A DNA stretch of 39,314 bases, taken from NCBI GenBank assembly GCA_003563895.1, contig PWTK01000022.1, forward strand, positions 1-39,314, read 5' to 3'. The notes under the pieces were generated by a model. That model saw nothing but the letters and a program-made list of their open reading frames with translations, searched no databases and had not been told where the DNA came from. Origin of the DNA: Syntrophomonadaceae bacterium. GTDB lineage: Bacteria > Bacillota > Dethiobacteria > DTU022 > UBA8154. A program made the translations under genes and the position numbers. This document shows, piece after piece, positions 1-8,129 of the stretch. Numbering within the stretch: the first letter of the stretch is position 1; each line of letters starts with the position of its first letter.

Positions 1-111
1 CCCTTCGCCAGTCAACAGCAAAGGGGAATACAACGGAATAAAATCCGTTCTCAAAATTTTTGTCATTATAACATATAATTAGAACCGTGTAAACCAAGCG
101 GCCGGAAGTAG

Positions 112-223
112 AGGGCTGACGCATGAAAAATGCTTCAAACCCTTTATATTTCAAAACTTTGTTAGAAAAATGGCGCGAAAAGTTGTTTGGCTGCAATCCC
201 TGTAAGCCTTGATCTGCCTGTAT
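112..223 (+). repeat. 112-bp dispersed repeat, left copy
   Basis: This AT-rich stretch recurs in the same orientation at 39196-39307 with one difference (c at 214 versus a at 39298). Both copies begin AGGGCTGACG and end TGCCTGTAT, and the flanks differ outside those limits, so the element has definite ends. Near its start is a small hairpin, GCAT-gaaaa-ATGC. The two ends are not inverted repeats of each other and no protein is evident. It may be a terminal fragment of an insertion sequence or a non-coding dispersed repeat; which of these is not decided by the sequence. Confidence 0.9.
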
Positions 224-317
224 CATATAAGTCATGTGTCAGTCCTGCCGGAAAGCAAGAACTGCGCCGGGAAACACCCGGAACCGGCAATATAAAGCAA
301 ATACCGACCGGATCTGA

Positions 318-683
318 TTACACTTCGGCAGTTATCTTTGTAATGCGGTTTTTATCGTCCACAAAAAGAACAACCGGGGAAAAACTGTCCAGATCGCTTT
401 CCGCTACCATGGCATAACTGATAATAATGACCAGGTCTCCCGGCTGCACCAAACGCGCTGCGGCTCCGTTTAAACATACATCCCCCCTGCCGCGCTCGCC
501 CTTAATGGCATAAGTTTCCAGGCGGGCGCCGTTGTTGTTGTTTACCACCTGCACCTTTTCATAGGGAAGGATGTCCGCTTTTTCCATCAACTCCTCATCG
601 ATGGTGATGCTGCCTACATAATTCAGGTCCGCATCGGTCACCGTGGCGCGGTGAATTTTAGATTTGCACATGGTCCTCCACAA
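318..683 (-). CDS. panD: aspartate 1-decarboxylase, precursor
   Basis: PanD decarboxylates L-aspartate to beta-alanine, the substrate of PanC in cytoplasmic pantothenate synthesis. The 121-residue proenzyme carries the self-cleavage site Gly24-Ser25 (YVGSITID), where Ser25 becomes the pyruvoyl cofactor. The start is TTG at 683, not the ATG at 671: the N-terminus MWRTM then aligns with the MIRTM/MYRTM start of known PanD proteins, and GGAGGTG, lying over the panC stop, sits 7 nt upstream. It is the last gene of the panG-panB-panC-panD run, 4 bp after panC. Length is close to the usual 120-130 residues. No clear terminator is seen between its stop and the contig end. Confidence 0.96.
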   Translation of the reverse strand: MWRTMCKSKIHRATVTDADLNYVGSITIDEELMEKADILPYEKVQVVNNNNGARLETYAIKGERGRGDVCLNGAAARLVQPGDLVIIISYAMVAESDLDSFSPVVLFVDDKNRITKITAEV

Positions 684-687
684 GGCT

Positions 688-1533
688 TCACACCTCCAGC
701 ATAACGTTGTCTATTAAGCGGGTGCTCCCAAATTTGACGGCTGCGGCCAGCAGGCATTCCTGGCGCACTTCTTTCACCGGCTGGAGCCCTCGGGTTTCCA
801 CGATCTCCACGTAATCGATCAAAGCCTCTTCCGAACCGGAAATAATTTCTTTTACTTTGAGTTTCAACTGTTCGGCATCCCGCTCTCCTTCCCGAAACAG
901 TTTCCGGGCCTCCTCCAGTCCCCTGTAAATGAGGGGGGCCTCTTTTCTCTGCTCCGGGGTAAGGTACTTGTTGCGCGAACTCATGGCCAGGCAGTCCGGC
1001 TCCCGGACGGTGGGTTTAATGATAAGGTCCACGTCCACGTTTAAGTCCTCCACCATTTTTTTCAGCACCAGCGCCTGCTGGGCATCTTTCTGCCCGAAAT
1101 AAGCCCTGTGCGGGCTCACCAGGTTGAAAAGTTTTAATACCACCGTGGTTACCCCTCGGAAATGTCCCGGGCGGGAAGCCCCGCAGAGGGTTTCTGTCAA
1201 CCCTTCCACTTCGACAAAGGTCGAATAGCCTTCGGGATACATGTCCCGCACCTCGGGGTAAAATATCAGGTCACAACCGTCGGAAAGGGAAAGCTCCCTG
1301 TCCCTTTCCAGGTCTCGTGGGTATTCTTCGTAGTCTTCCCCCGCACCAAATTGTATGGGATTCACAAAGATGCTCATCACCAGGAAATCATTTTCGGAAC
1401 GGGCTGCCTGCAGCAGTGAAAGGTGGCCCTCGTGCAAATAACCCATGGTGGGGACAAGGCCGATGCTTTTTCCCTCAGCCCGAACTTTCTTCACGGTTTC
1501 TTTTAGTTTCGGGATGTCGCGGACAATCTCCAT
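688..1533 (-). CDS. panC: pantothenate synthetase (pantoate--beta-alanine ligase)
   Basis: PanC condenses pantoate with beta-alanine using ATP through a pantoyl-adenylate intermediate. It belongs to the HIGH-motif nucleotidyltransferase fold: [14 protein letters not shown] near residues 27-40 holds the HxGH signature, and MSSRN near the C-terminal third stands in for the KMSKS loop. The reading frame extends to a GTG at 1575 that overlaps the panB stop, but the ATG at 1533 ([10 protein letters not shown]) matches the family N-terminus and has AGGAGAGG upstream, giving 281 residues, the usual length. It sits between panB and panD, almost without gaps, so the three are cotranslated. Confidence 0.95.
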   Translation of the reverse strand: MEIVRDIPKLKETVKKVRAEGKSIGLVPTMGYLHEGHLSLLQAARSENDFLVMSIFVNPIQFGAGEDYEEYPRDLERDRELSLSDGCDLIFYPEVRDMYPEGYSTFVEVEGLTETLCGASRPGHFRGVTTVVLKLFNLVSPHRAYFGQKDAQQALVLKKMVEDLNVDVDLIIKPTVREPDCLAMSSRNKYLTPEQRKEAPLIYRGLEEARKLFREGERDAEQLKLKVKEIISGSEEALIDYVEIVETRGLQPVKEVRQECLLAAAVKFGSTRLIDNVMLEV

Positions 1534-1571
1534 CGCCTTCAGGCCTCTCCTTTCACGAGGTGGAATTTTTT

Positions 1572-2411
1572 TCACTCCATTGCCCTGGAAAGGTCCTCTT
1601 CGTTCATGGAAAAAGTATGTTTTTCTTCGGGGAAAAGCCCGCTTCTTACCTCAGAAATGTATTCCTTGATCCCTTTTTCCATTTCATCCCTGGCCTGGGC
1701 ATACTGCTTGACAAACTTCGGTCTTTTGCCAGTATAAATCCCCATGACATCGTGGAAGACAAGGACCTGCCCGTCACATTCTTTCCCGGCACCGATTCCG
1801 ATGACCGGCACCGAAAGCCTGGAGGTAATCAAAGCTGCCAGCTGGCGCGGCACGCACTCCAGGACCAGCATGAACATGCCGGCATCTTCCAGGGCCAGTG
1901 CATCTTCAATCATTTCCCTGGCCACCCTGGGATCCTTTCCCTGCACCTTGAATCCACCGAGCTGTCCAGCGGACTGGGGGGTTAATCCCAGGTGGCCCAC
2001 AACCGGTATTCCTGCCCTGGTTATCGCGCTTACCGCTTCCACCACTTCTCCTCCGCCCTCAAGCTTAACGCCCTGGGCGCCGGTGCTCTGGATGATCCGC
2101 CCGGCATTGCGGAGGGCATCCTCTACGGTAACCTGGTAGGTTAAAAATGGCATATCTACAATGACAAAAGCCCTTTCGCTTCCCCTCACCACTGCCTTGC
2201 TGTGATGGATCATGTCTTCAATCGTCACGGAGAGGGTGTCTTCGTAGCCCAACACCACCATCCCCAGGGAATCGCCGACCAGGATCGTCTCCACTCCCGC
2301 TTCGTCAACCAACTGTGCCGTGGGATGATCATAAGCGGTCACCATGGTGATCTTTTCACCCTTTTGTTTCATTTCCCGAAAGTCGAGCGTCGATAAACGC
2401 TGTGCCGACAT
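1572..2411 (-). CDS. panB: 3-methyl-2-oxobutanoate hydroxymethyltransferase
   Basis: PanB transfers a hydroxymethyl group from 5,10-methylene-THF to 2-ketoisovalerate, giving ketopantoate, the first step of pantothenate synthesis. The 279-residue protein has the family's signatures: MVTAYDHPTAQ, VGDSLGMVVLGY with the metal-binding Asp, KLEGG, GHLGLTPQ, and the C-terminal GIGAG motif. The TIM-barrel is complete and length is normal. It follows the DUF2520 reductase gene with a 3-bp gap and its last codons overlap the upstream in-frame extension of panC. Identification is secure. Confidence 0.97.
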   Translation of the reverse strand: MSAQRLSTLDFREMKQKGEKITMVTAYDHPTAQLVDEAGVETILVGDSLGMVVLGYEDTLSVTIEDMIHHSKAVVRGSERAFVIVDMPFLTYQVTVEDALRNAGRIIQSTGAQGVKLEGGGEVVEAVSAITRAGIPVVGHLGLTPQSAGQLGGFKVQGKDPRVAREMIEDALALEDAGMFMLVLECVPRQLAALITSRLSVPVIGIGAGKECDGQVLVFHDVMGIYTGKRPKFVKQYAQARDEMEKGIKEYISEVRSGLFPEEKHTFSMNEEDLSRAME

Positions 2412-2414
2412 AAA

Positions 2415-3287
2415 CTAACCTCCCAGCATACGGATGATTTTTTCTCTGCCTTCCTCGTCCAGCGTCCCCTTGCGGAATGCCAGTTCGGCCGTATAAATGC
2501 CCAGGCTCCTGTAGTATGGGAGCAGCCCGGGGACCGTTTCCTCCATTTTCTGCAGGTGCGTCCGCAGGGTAGAGTCATCTCCCCGGGCGATAGGCCCGGT
2601 GAGCGCTTTTTCCGGCCCCAGGCTGCCGATATTTTGAAGGGTGTTCTGAATTAAGGGAGAAAGGGCTTCATACGCTTCAGGCGAAGAGACCCCCATCGCC
2701 TCAAACATTTTGAGCGAGAGATCCACGAGAGAAGTCAGGTAATTGCAAGCCGTACAGGCTGCTGCGTGATAGAGGGGCTTCAGTTCCGTCGGTATGGAGA
2801 GCATTCGGCCCTTTAAAACCCCGATCATTTCCCCGGCAAGGGGAAGCGCCTCCTCATCGCCTTCCACCGTGAAAAAGGTGCCTTCCAGCGAGCGAAGTCC
2901 TGCCTCCCAATTGGGAAAAGTCTGCAGCGGGTGAAAAGAAAGCGCTTTTGCTCCCGCTTCCCTGGCGGGTGCCAGGATATGTGAACTGTGCGCGCCGCTC
3001 GTGTGCAGCACCACCTGTTCTTCCCCAAAGCCCCCGCGTTCAGCGACCAGCCGGCAAACTTCTTCGATGGCCCTGTCGGGGGTGGTGATAAATATTATAT
3101 CCGAACCCGAAGCGGCTTTTTCCGGGGAAGTATAAACGGGACATTTCAAAATTTCGGCTGCGGAAGCGGCTGACGCCTCTGTCCTCACAGCTGCTGCGGT
3201 TAACTGAAAACCCCCACGGGAAAGGGCAAGGCCCAAAACTTTGCCCAGATTCCCGGCCCCGATAATGCCAACCCTGTAAGATTTCAC
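2415..3287 (-). CDS. panG: Rossmann-like/DUF2520 oxidoreductase, probable ketopantoate reductase (PanG-type)
   Basis: A 290-residue NAD(P)-binding protein. The N-terminal Rossmann motif GIIGAGNLGKVLG is at residues 7-19, with a second strand ending in ITTPD near residue 70 as in prephenate-dehydrogenase-like folds. The C-terminal half is the helical DUF2520 type, with SFHPLQTF, YHAAACTACNY and LTGPIARGD. It is the first gene of the pan operon, 3 bp before panB. No PanE gene lies in the window, so this gene is the natural candidate to reduce ketopantoate to pantoate. That role is inferred from position and from recollection that PanG, an alternative ketopantoate reductase, is of this type. Family membership is more certain than substrate. 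Confidence 0.75.
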   Translation of the reverse strand: MKSYRVGIIGAGNLGKVLGLALSRGGFQLTAAAVRTEASAASAAEILKCPVYTSPEKAASGSDIIFITTPDRAIEEVCRLVAERGGFGEEQVVLHTSGAHSSHILAPAREAGAKALSFHPLQTFPNWEAGLRSLEGTFFTVEGDEEALPLAGEMIGVLKGRMLSIPTELKPLYHAAACTACNYLTSLVDLSLKMFEAMGVSSPEAYEALSPLIQNTLQNIGSLGPEKALTGPIARGDDSTLRTHLQKMEETVPGLLPYYRSLGIYTAELAFRKGTLDEEGREKIIRMLGG

Positions 3288-3652
3288 GGATCATCATTCC
3301 CTAAAAAGTATTTTGAGTGAACCCTGAACGATTCGCCCCGGCACGGCCCGTCAATTTCCGGCCTTTCTAAATAAGAAAACCTTCCTGCCAAACAGGAAGG
3401 CACAAAAACACCACGGAAAAAACTCCGGCCTGCACCTTGCCTGTCCCGGGCCTCCCGTCTCTGGCTCCAGGCAGGGATTGAATGAAAAATCTTCATTCAG
3501 TTTGAAATAAGCGCGTTAACGTATTTAGATCAAAAAGCGTTTGTTTCAGCCGGCTTATTTACCGGCTCATGCGGTGTGGTACAGGACCTCGTTCCCGCCC
3601 ACACTCATCATGTTACCATTTTTCAGCAGCGTTTGCAAGAACAAAGATCCCG
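3288..3652 (-). promoter_or_regulatory. 365-nt leader/intergenic region upstream of the pan operon
   Basis: No gene is visible. On the minus strand a possible extended -10 promoter lies at 3610-3638 (TTGCAA, 17-nt spacer, TGGTAACAT). Between it and panG are several hairpins: AGCCGG/CCGGCT, TGCCTG/CAGGCA and the strong terminator at 3371-3400. If the promoter is real, the terminator lies in the panG leader and could act as an attenuator; otherwise it simply ends the M42 operon. I recognise no known riboswitch or T-box core. Confidence 0.35.
3371..3400 (-). terminator. intrinsic terminator after the M42 operon
   Basis: On the minus strand an 8-bp perfect stem CCTTCCTG/CAGGAAGG with a 5-nt loop (arms at 3380-3387 and 3393-3400) is followed by TTTTCTTATTT. 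It lies 250 nt downstream of the last M42 gene and 84 nt upstream of panG, and so separates or attenuates the two operons. Confidence 0.75.
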
Positions 3653-4651
3653 CTACTCCCATTTTTCTTCCAAAAGTCTCAGCAAAAAGAGTACGGCGTT
3701 ATCCAGATCTTCCAGGTCGACCATTTCAGCAGGTGTGTGGATATAACGACAGGGGATGGACAGCACCCCCGAGGGGATGCCTTCCCTGCTGAGGTGGATC
3801 GCACCGGCATCGGTGCCTCCTCTTTCCAGTACTTCCAGCTGGTAGGGGATTTTATTATTTTCGGCCGTTTGTATCATGAGCGACGTCACCCGCGGATGGC
3901 AGATGATGGAGGTGTCCTTAATTTTAACTGCCGGCCCTTTGCCCAGGGAAACGTCCAATTTGTACTCCGGCTCGGGAGTGTCTCCCACCCGGGTCACATC
4001 AACGCCCAGCCCGTAATCAGGCTTGAGGTGGTACGAAGCGGGCCTGGCTCCCCTCAGCCCCACTTCTTCCTGGACGGTAAATACAAAATGGATGCGGTGG
4101 GCCGGTTCCGACGGCATTTTTTTCAGAGCCTCCACCAGAACGGCACAGCCTGTGCGGTTGTCCAACGCTTTCGCCGTCACCCGGTTTTCCCCCGACATCC
4201 CCAGCGGAGAATAAAATACGGCCATATCTCCGATGTTGACTTTCTTCCGCGCTTCGTCGCGGCTGGCGGCCCCGATATCAATGTAAAGCTTGCTTAAATC
4301 CAGTTCTCCGGAGTCTTTCAACTTCTCCTGCCCGATCACCCCAACGGCGCCATTTTGAAAAACCACCCTTTTCCCGGTCAGCAGTTTTGTGAATACCCCT
4401 CCCACGTTTGTAAAACGCAGGAACCCATTTTCGTCGATATAGGTAACCATCAAACCGATTTCATCCATGTGGGCTGCTACCAAAATCGTCTTATCCCCGC
4501 TGCCGCTGCGGGTGATAACCAGGTTGCCCAAATTGTCAACGGCCTGTTCATCGCTGTATGGAGCCGTTTCTTCTTTAATCATGTCGCGCACAGGGCCTTC
4601 TGCCCCGGCCGGCCCAAAAGCCCCGCAGAGCCTGGTCAATAGTTCTTTCAT
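3653..4651 (-). CDS. M42 family aminopeptidase, paralogue 1
   Basis: A cytoplasmic co-catalytic metallo-aminopeptidase of the TET/glutamyl-aminopeptidase family, 332 residues. Dinuclear metal ligands and catalytic residues are all present: His61 and Asp63 (AAHMDE), Asp164 (KALDNRTG), Glu195-Glu196 (QEEVG), Asp218 (VDVT) and His305 (CRYIH). The GGTDAG loop is intact (278-283). Such enzymes form dodecameric tetrahedral shells that trim short peptides. It is the third and last of three tandem M42 genes, starting directly at the stop of paralogue 2, with the terminator at 3371-3400 downstream. Substrate preference (acidic, hydrophobic, basic) cannot be read from sequence alone. Confidence 0.93.
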   Translation of the reverse strand: MKELLTRLCGAFGPAGAEGPVRDMIKEETAPYSDEQAVDNLGNLVITRSGSGDKTILVAAHMDEIGLMVTYIDENGFLRFTNVGGVFTKLLTGKRVVFQNGAVGVIGQEKLKDSGELDLSKLYIDIGAASRDEARKKVNIGDMAVFYSPLGMSGENRVTAKALDNRTGCAVLVEALKKMPSEPAHRIHFVFTVQEEVGLRGARPASYHLKPDYGLGVDVTRVGDTPEPEYKLDVSLGKGPAVKIKDTSIICHPRVTSLMIQTAENNKIPYQLEVLERGGTDAGAIHLSREGIPSGVLSIPCRYIHTPAEMVDLEDLDNAVLFLLRLLEEKWE

Positions 4652-5680
4652 TTAATCAGCCACCCCTTTTTCATGAACTGACCGGATAAAACCCCCCAGG
4701 AGTTCAACCAGGTGTTCCCAATCACTGCGCCTAAGCATGGATGTCGATGAGTGGATGTAACGGCAGGGGGTGGAAACGACACCCGAAAGCACGCCTTCGC
4801 GGCTGAAGGAAGTCACCCCGGCTTCGGTAAAACTTCCGGTATAGCGGCGAAACTGGTACGGAACACCAAGCTCTTCGGCCACGGAGATAAGACGCTCCAG
4901 CACCCTGGGGTGCGTAATCACAGAACCATCCATCAGCGTCAGGGCAGGGCCCTTTCCCAGGCAGGTCGAATATTCCTTTTCCTCCACCTCCGGCGTGTCG
5001 AAAGACCCCGTGGTTTCTACCACCAGTGCCGCCCGGGGATTTAAACGGTAGGAAGCCACTGTGCCGCCGCGGCATCCCACTTCCTCCTGTACCGTAAAAA
5101 CAGCTGTGAAGCTGTAAGGCAGATCTCTTCTTAATATCTCCAGCAGCGCCGCACATCCTGCCCTGTTATCCATGGCTTTGCCGGTAATGAGCTCCTCACC
5201 GGAGGGCTCAACCAGGAAAGCTGCGTAATCTCCTACTTTAACCGATTTTTCTGCTTCTTCCTTACTTCCCGCGCCAATATCAATGTAAAGGTTTTCCGTT
5301 TTCAGCTCTTTTTTTCTCTCCTCTTCTTTTTGCAGGTGAACAGCCTTGGCCCCGATAACCCCTTTCACCTCGTTGCTGCCGATAGTCACCGGCTTGGAAA
5401 CCAGTGCTTGCCGGTCAACCCCTCCCACGGTGTAAAACCGCAGATGCCCGCTTTTTTCTATCGATGCAACGAGCAGACCGACTTCGTCCATGTGGGCGGA
5501 AAGCATTAAATCGGTTTCCCTGCCTTCGCTGCCACTCCCTTTGCAGGGAGCATACAGGTTGCCAATGCTGTCCGTATAATATTCAATACCCCAGGCAGAA
5601 AGCTTCTCCTTGATGTAGTTGCGGACCCTGGATTCATCTCCGGAAACACCGGAAATTTTTGAGAGTTCTTTTATAAACAC
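4652..5680 (-). CDS. M42 family aminopeptidase, paralogue 2 (altered metal site)
   Basis: 342 residues, same fold as its neighbours. Visible ligands are His63/Asp65 (SAHMDE), Asp171 (KAMDNRAG), Glu199-Glu200 (QEEVG) and His310 (CRYIH). Two positions differ from both neighbouring paralogues. The third-metal-ligand Asp of VDV is Glu222 (VVETTG), and the usual TDAG/TDAR loop is FTEAG (284-288). It starts with GTG, preceded by GGAGG at a 7-nt gap, and overlaps the end of paralogue 3 by 10 bp, so translation is coupled. It may be a distinct-specificity or structural subunit of a mixed TET particle; that is inference. Confidence 0.9.
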   Translation of the reverse strand: MFIKELSKISGVSGDESRVRNYIKEKLSAWGIEYYTDSIGNLYAPCKGSGSEGRETDLMLSAHMDEVGLLVASIEKSGHLRFYTVGGVDRQALVSKPVTIGSNEVKGVIGAKAVHLQKEEERKKELKTENLYIDIGAGSKEEAEKSVKVGDYAAFLVEPSGEELITGKAMDNRAGCAALLEILRRDLPYSFTAVFTVQEEVGCRGGTVASYRLNPRAALVVETTGSFDTPEVEEKEYSTCLGKGPALTLMDGSVITHPRVLERLISVAEELGVPYQFRRYTGSFTEAGVTSFSREGVLSGVVSTPCRYIHSSTSMLRRSDWEHLVELLGGFIRSVHEKGVAD

Positions 5681-6735
5681 GTTAATTCCTCCACAAAAGA
5701 GCGGTTAATACCCCTGGCAAAATAAGCCAGCAGCCGTCCGGCGGTCCTGATATCGTTGATGCTAACCAGCTCAACCGAGGTGTGCATATACCGCAGTGGA
5801 ACCGACACAAGGCCTGTGGGAATGCCTTCCAGGCTGACCTGCATGGCACGCGCATCGGTGCCGGTTGGGCCGGGAGAAAGTTCATGCTGGTAGGGGAGCT
5901 GGTATTCCCGGGCCACCCTTACCAGGCGTTCCCCTATTCCCGGATGGATATTTGGTCCGGCAACGATGGCCGGTCCCTTGTTCAACTTGGAAACCTCGTG
6001 TTCCAGCGCGCCGGGGAAGTCGCCGTGACAGACGTCAACCGCAACTCCCACATCGGGAGAGATGCCGTACGTTGCAACTACGGCCCCCCTTACCCCCACT
6101 TCCTCCTGTACGGTGGCAACCAGGTAAACATCAGCCTCATGCCTGACCGATTCCAGTTCATTTGCACACTGCAAAAGGACTGCAACACCGGCCCGGTCAT
6201 CCAGGGCCTTGCCTGCAGCGGAGTTTTGCAGCAGGGGCAGGTAACTGCGGTGAATTGCCACTGCGGAGCCGACCTGGATCACTTCTTTCACTTCTTCTTT
6301 CGAAAGGCCGGTATCGATAAAGAGGTTTTCTGTCTTCAGTCCCTGTTTTTTGTCTCTTTCGCGGCGCAGGTGAGGAGGTTTGCCGCCAATAATCCCCTTC
6401 ACCGGACGGGTCCCATAAACCGTAACCTCCTGGCCGGGAAGAGTGCGCACGTCAAACCCGCCCAGGGAAGTAAATCTCAGAAAACCTTCATCTTCCAGCT
6501 TGGTGATCAAAAAGCCGATTTCGTCCATATGGGCGCAGAACAACACCCGGGCCGGAGGCGAAGAAGCCTTGCTTTCGCCCTTTTTCAAAAAGATAAGGTT
6601 TCCCAGGTTGTCGACCCTTTTCTCGTCGACCAGCGGGGAAAACGCTTCCTCAATGCGGGACGCAACACGTCCTTCAAAGCCCGAAACCCCGTCTGTTTCG
6701 GTAATCTCCTTCAAAAATGTGCCGATTTCGAACAT
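5671..6735 (-). CDS. M42 family aminopeptidase, paralogue 3
   Basis: 354-residue M42 metallopeptidase. Ligands and catalytic residues are complete: His69/Asp71 (CAHMDE), Asp179 (KALDDRAG), Glu211-Glu212 (QEEVG), Asp234 (VDVCHGD) and His318 (LRYMH). TGTDAR at 291-296 replaces GGTDAG. The VDVxHGDFPG form resembles the YsdC/FrvX group. The start at 6735 has GGGAGGGTT 5 nt upstream. It is the first of three tandem M42 genes and follows the MetE-like gene by 22 bp, which suggests one operon. It probably trims peptides from proteasome-like or Clp degradation in the cytoplasm. Confidence 0.93.
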   Translation of the reverse strand: MFEIGTFLKEITETDGVSGFEGRVASRIEEAFSPLVDEKRVDNLGNLIFLKKGESKASSPPARVLFCAHMDEIGFLITKLEDEGFLRFTSLGGFDVRTLPGQEVTVYGTRPVKGIIGGKPPHLRRERDKKQGLKTENLFIDTGLSKEEVKEVIQVGSAVAIHRSYLPLLQNSAAGKALDDRAGVAVLLQCANELESVRHEADVYLVATVQEEVGVRGAVVATYGISPDVGVAVDVCHGDFPGALEHEVSKLNKGPAIVAGPNIHPGIGERLVRVAREYQLPYQHELSPGPTGTDARAMQVSLEGIPTGLVSVPLRYMHTSVELVSINDIRTAGRLLAYFARGINRSFVEELTCL

Positions 6736-6757
6736 CCTTGAACCCTCCCGTTACAAT

Positions 6758-7849
6758 TCACCTGCCCTCCGCCAGGGCTTCCTGGAGCTGACAGGTTAGC
6801 CGGTAGACCTTTTCTGTTTGGGCCGCACTGAGAGTGCCTGCACCGCAGCTGGGCGTCAGGAGCAGCTGCCTTCTTAACAAATCTTCGGGCACTCCCCGGC
6901 GGGTAAGCCGCTCCACACCATTCTCAAACCGGCGCAGCAGTGAGTCTACCTCTTCCTTTTCCACCGCTTCGGAAGTAGGTACCAACCCCCAGGAAAGGCA
7001 GCCGCCTCTTTCCAAAAAGCGGGTCAGCTCTTCGGTGTAGACGAGCATGGAATCAAAAAAATCGTACGCATCGAAATTCACCACGTCCAGGGGGAGTTCA
7101 AACAGTATAGACCAGTCTACACCGGAGCAGCAGTGCACTCCGCTGCTGGCCCCTTCCGCCTGCAGCGCATGAACCACCTGCTCGAAGCTCTGGACAATAT
7201 CGGGCCTGGAAAGGGAAACATAGGTGGATTGCCCGTAAGCCATCAGGGCCGGTTCATCCATAAAGATCAAAACTGGCAGGGAAAACTGCTGCATGGCGCG
7301 CGCCTGGGCCCTGGCGATAAGTTCCAGCGCCTTGACCAGGATATCGCGCAAGCCTTCCTGGTAAAAGGCCGCCCCGCCTTCTTCTGCATTGACCTGCAAA
7401 CCCATGGAAAGCGGTCCGCTGATCTGCCCCTTTAAAAAAACGGGCCGCCGATCTCCACCTTTCCAGTCTTCTTCCAAAAAGCGGTAAAAACCCTTCGCCG
7501 CGTCTTCGGGAAAGGCAAAAAAAGAAAGGGCTTGTTCCTTCTGCGAGCCCTCTCCCGCTGCATCAAGGTAATAGCTATAAAACTGCTCGCTTTTTTCCAG
7601 CCAGCTGCCTCCCTGATCGCAGAAAAAGGGTGTCTCACCCTGTTCGGTTTCCACCATTCCAAGCTTCACCAGGGGGTGCAGGTACTGCCGAACAAAGCTT
7701 TCCACCTTTCCCCTGGCCGGTAGTTGTGGCCAATGCGGCCCGTAAACGAGGTTTTCCTTGACCAACCGCAGCGCTTCTTCCGCTTCCTGGTGAGGAACAC
7801 TGCCGATAGCCGTCGCCAAGCCATATAAGTATTCAGCCTTCTGCCGCAA
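6758..7849 (-). CDS. UROD/MetE-like zinc methyltransferase family protein
   Basis: 363 residues in the uroporphyrinogen decarboxylase/cobalamin-independent methionine synthase superfamily. A MetE-like zinc site can be traced: His239-x-Cys241 (VHCCSG), an acidic residue near 260 (VNFDAYDF, where MetE has Glu) and Cys335 (TPSCGAG). FMDEPAL near 197-203 matches the barrel strand that binds substrate in MetE relatives. It lacks the N-terminal folate-binding half of full MetE, so it is a short form that may take methyl groups from a corrinoid protein or another donor; the donor is unknown. Start is TTG at 7849 with GGGGGAG 5-6 nt upstream. It leads the M42 operon. Confidence 0.75.
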   Translation of the reverse strand: MRQKAEYLYGLATAIGSVPHQEAEEALRLVKENLVYGPHWPQLPARGKVESFVRQYLHPLVKLGMVETEQGETPFFCDQGGSWLEKSEQFYSYYLDAAGEGSQKEQALSFFAFPEDAAKGFYRFLEEDWKGGDRRPVFLKGQISGPLSMGLQVNAEEGGAAFYQEGLRDILVKALELIARAQARAMQQFSLPVLIFMDEPALMAYGQSTYVSLSRPDIVQSFEQVVHALQAEGASSGVHCCSGVDWSILFELPLDVVNFDAYDFFDSMLVYTEELTRFLERGGCLSWGLVPTSEAVEKEEVDSLLRRFENGVERLTRRGVPEDLLRRQLLLTPSCGAGTLSAAQTEKVYRLTCQLQEALAEGR

Positions 7850-7908
7850 AAGATCTCCCCCTTGTCGCTCTGTATTCCCAAATAAGGCCGGGTCATAAAC
7901 CCGGCTGA

Positions 7909-7937
7909 AAAATAATAATAAAGAACATGATTATCAA
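7909..7937 (-). promoter_or_regulatory. possible promoter of the MetE-like/M42 operon
   Basis: On the minus strand TTGATA (7932-7937), a 17-nt spacer and TATTTT (7909-7914) lie about 60 nt upstream of the TTG start. A CCGGGT/ACCCGG hairpin (about 7888-7906) lies between it and the gene. The match is modest. The rest of 7938-8077 is AT-rich with no gene visible. Confidence 0.35.
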
Positions 7938-8077
7938 CTTAACTCAGGGAATTCTTGCTGAGTGGCCCTCAAAATACAACTTTTTAGCAGATCAAGGCCT
8001 TTTTGTAAGTGTGACCTTTTAAAACCTCTTTTTTGCAGGGCTTCTTTCATTTTCACCCTGAGCAAACCCGATAGTCT

Positions 8078-8129
8078 GAATAAAGAAAGAAGCCCTTATG
8101 CTGTCTTTGCAGGCTTTTAGAGGGCTTCT
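8078..8129 (-). terminator. intrinsic terminator after cimA
   Basis: On the minus strand AGAAGCCCT (8121-8129, inside the last cimA codons) pairs with AGGGCTTCT (8088-8096). The loop is about 24 nt and a U-rich tail, TTCTTTATT, follows. The stop codon lies in the loop. Confidence 0.65.

Noticed and set aside
1317-1985. 222-codon plus-strand frame across panC and panB
   Set aside because: It spans two well-identified genes on the other strand.
5782-6741. 319-codon plus-strand frame over M42 paralogue 3
   Set aside because: The opposite frame has the full M42 metal site; this is a shadow.
7887-7906. Riboswitch in the leader of the MetE-like gene
   Set aside because: Only one small hairpin is present; no SAM, cobalamin or T-box core could be found.
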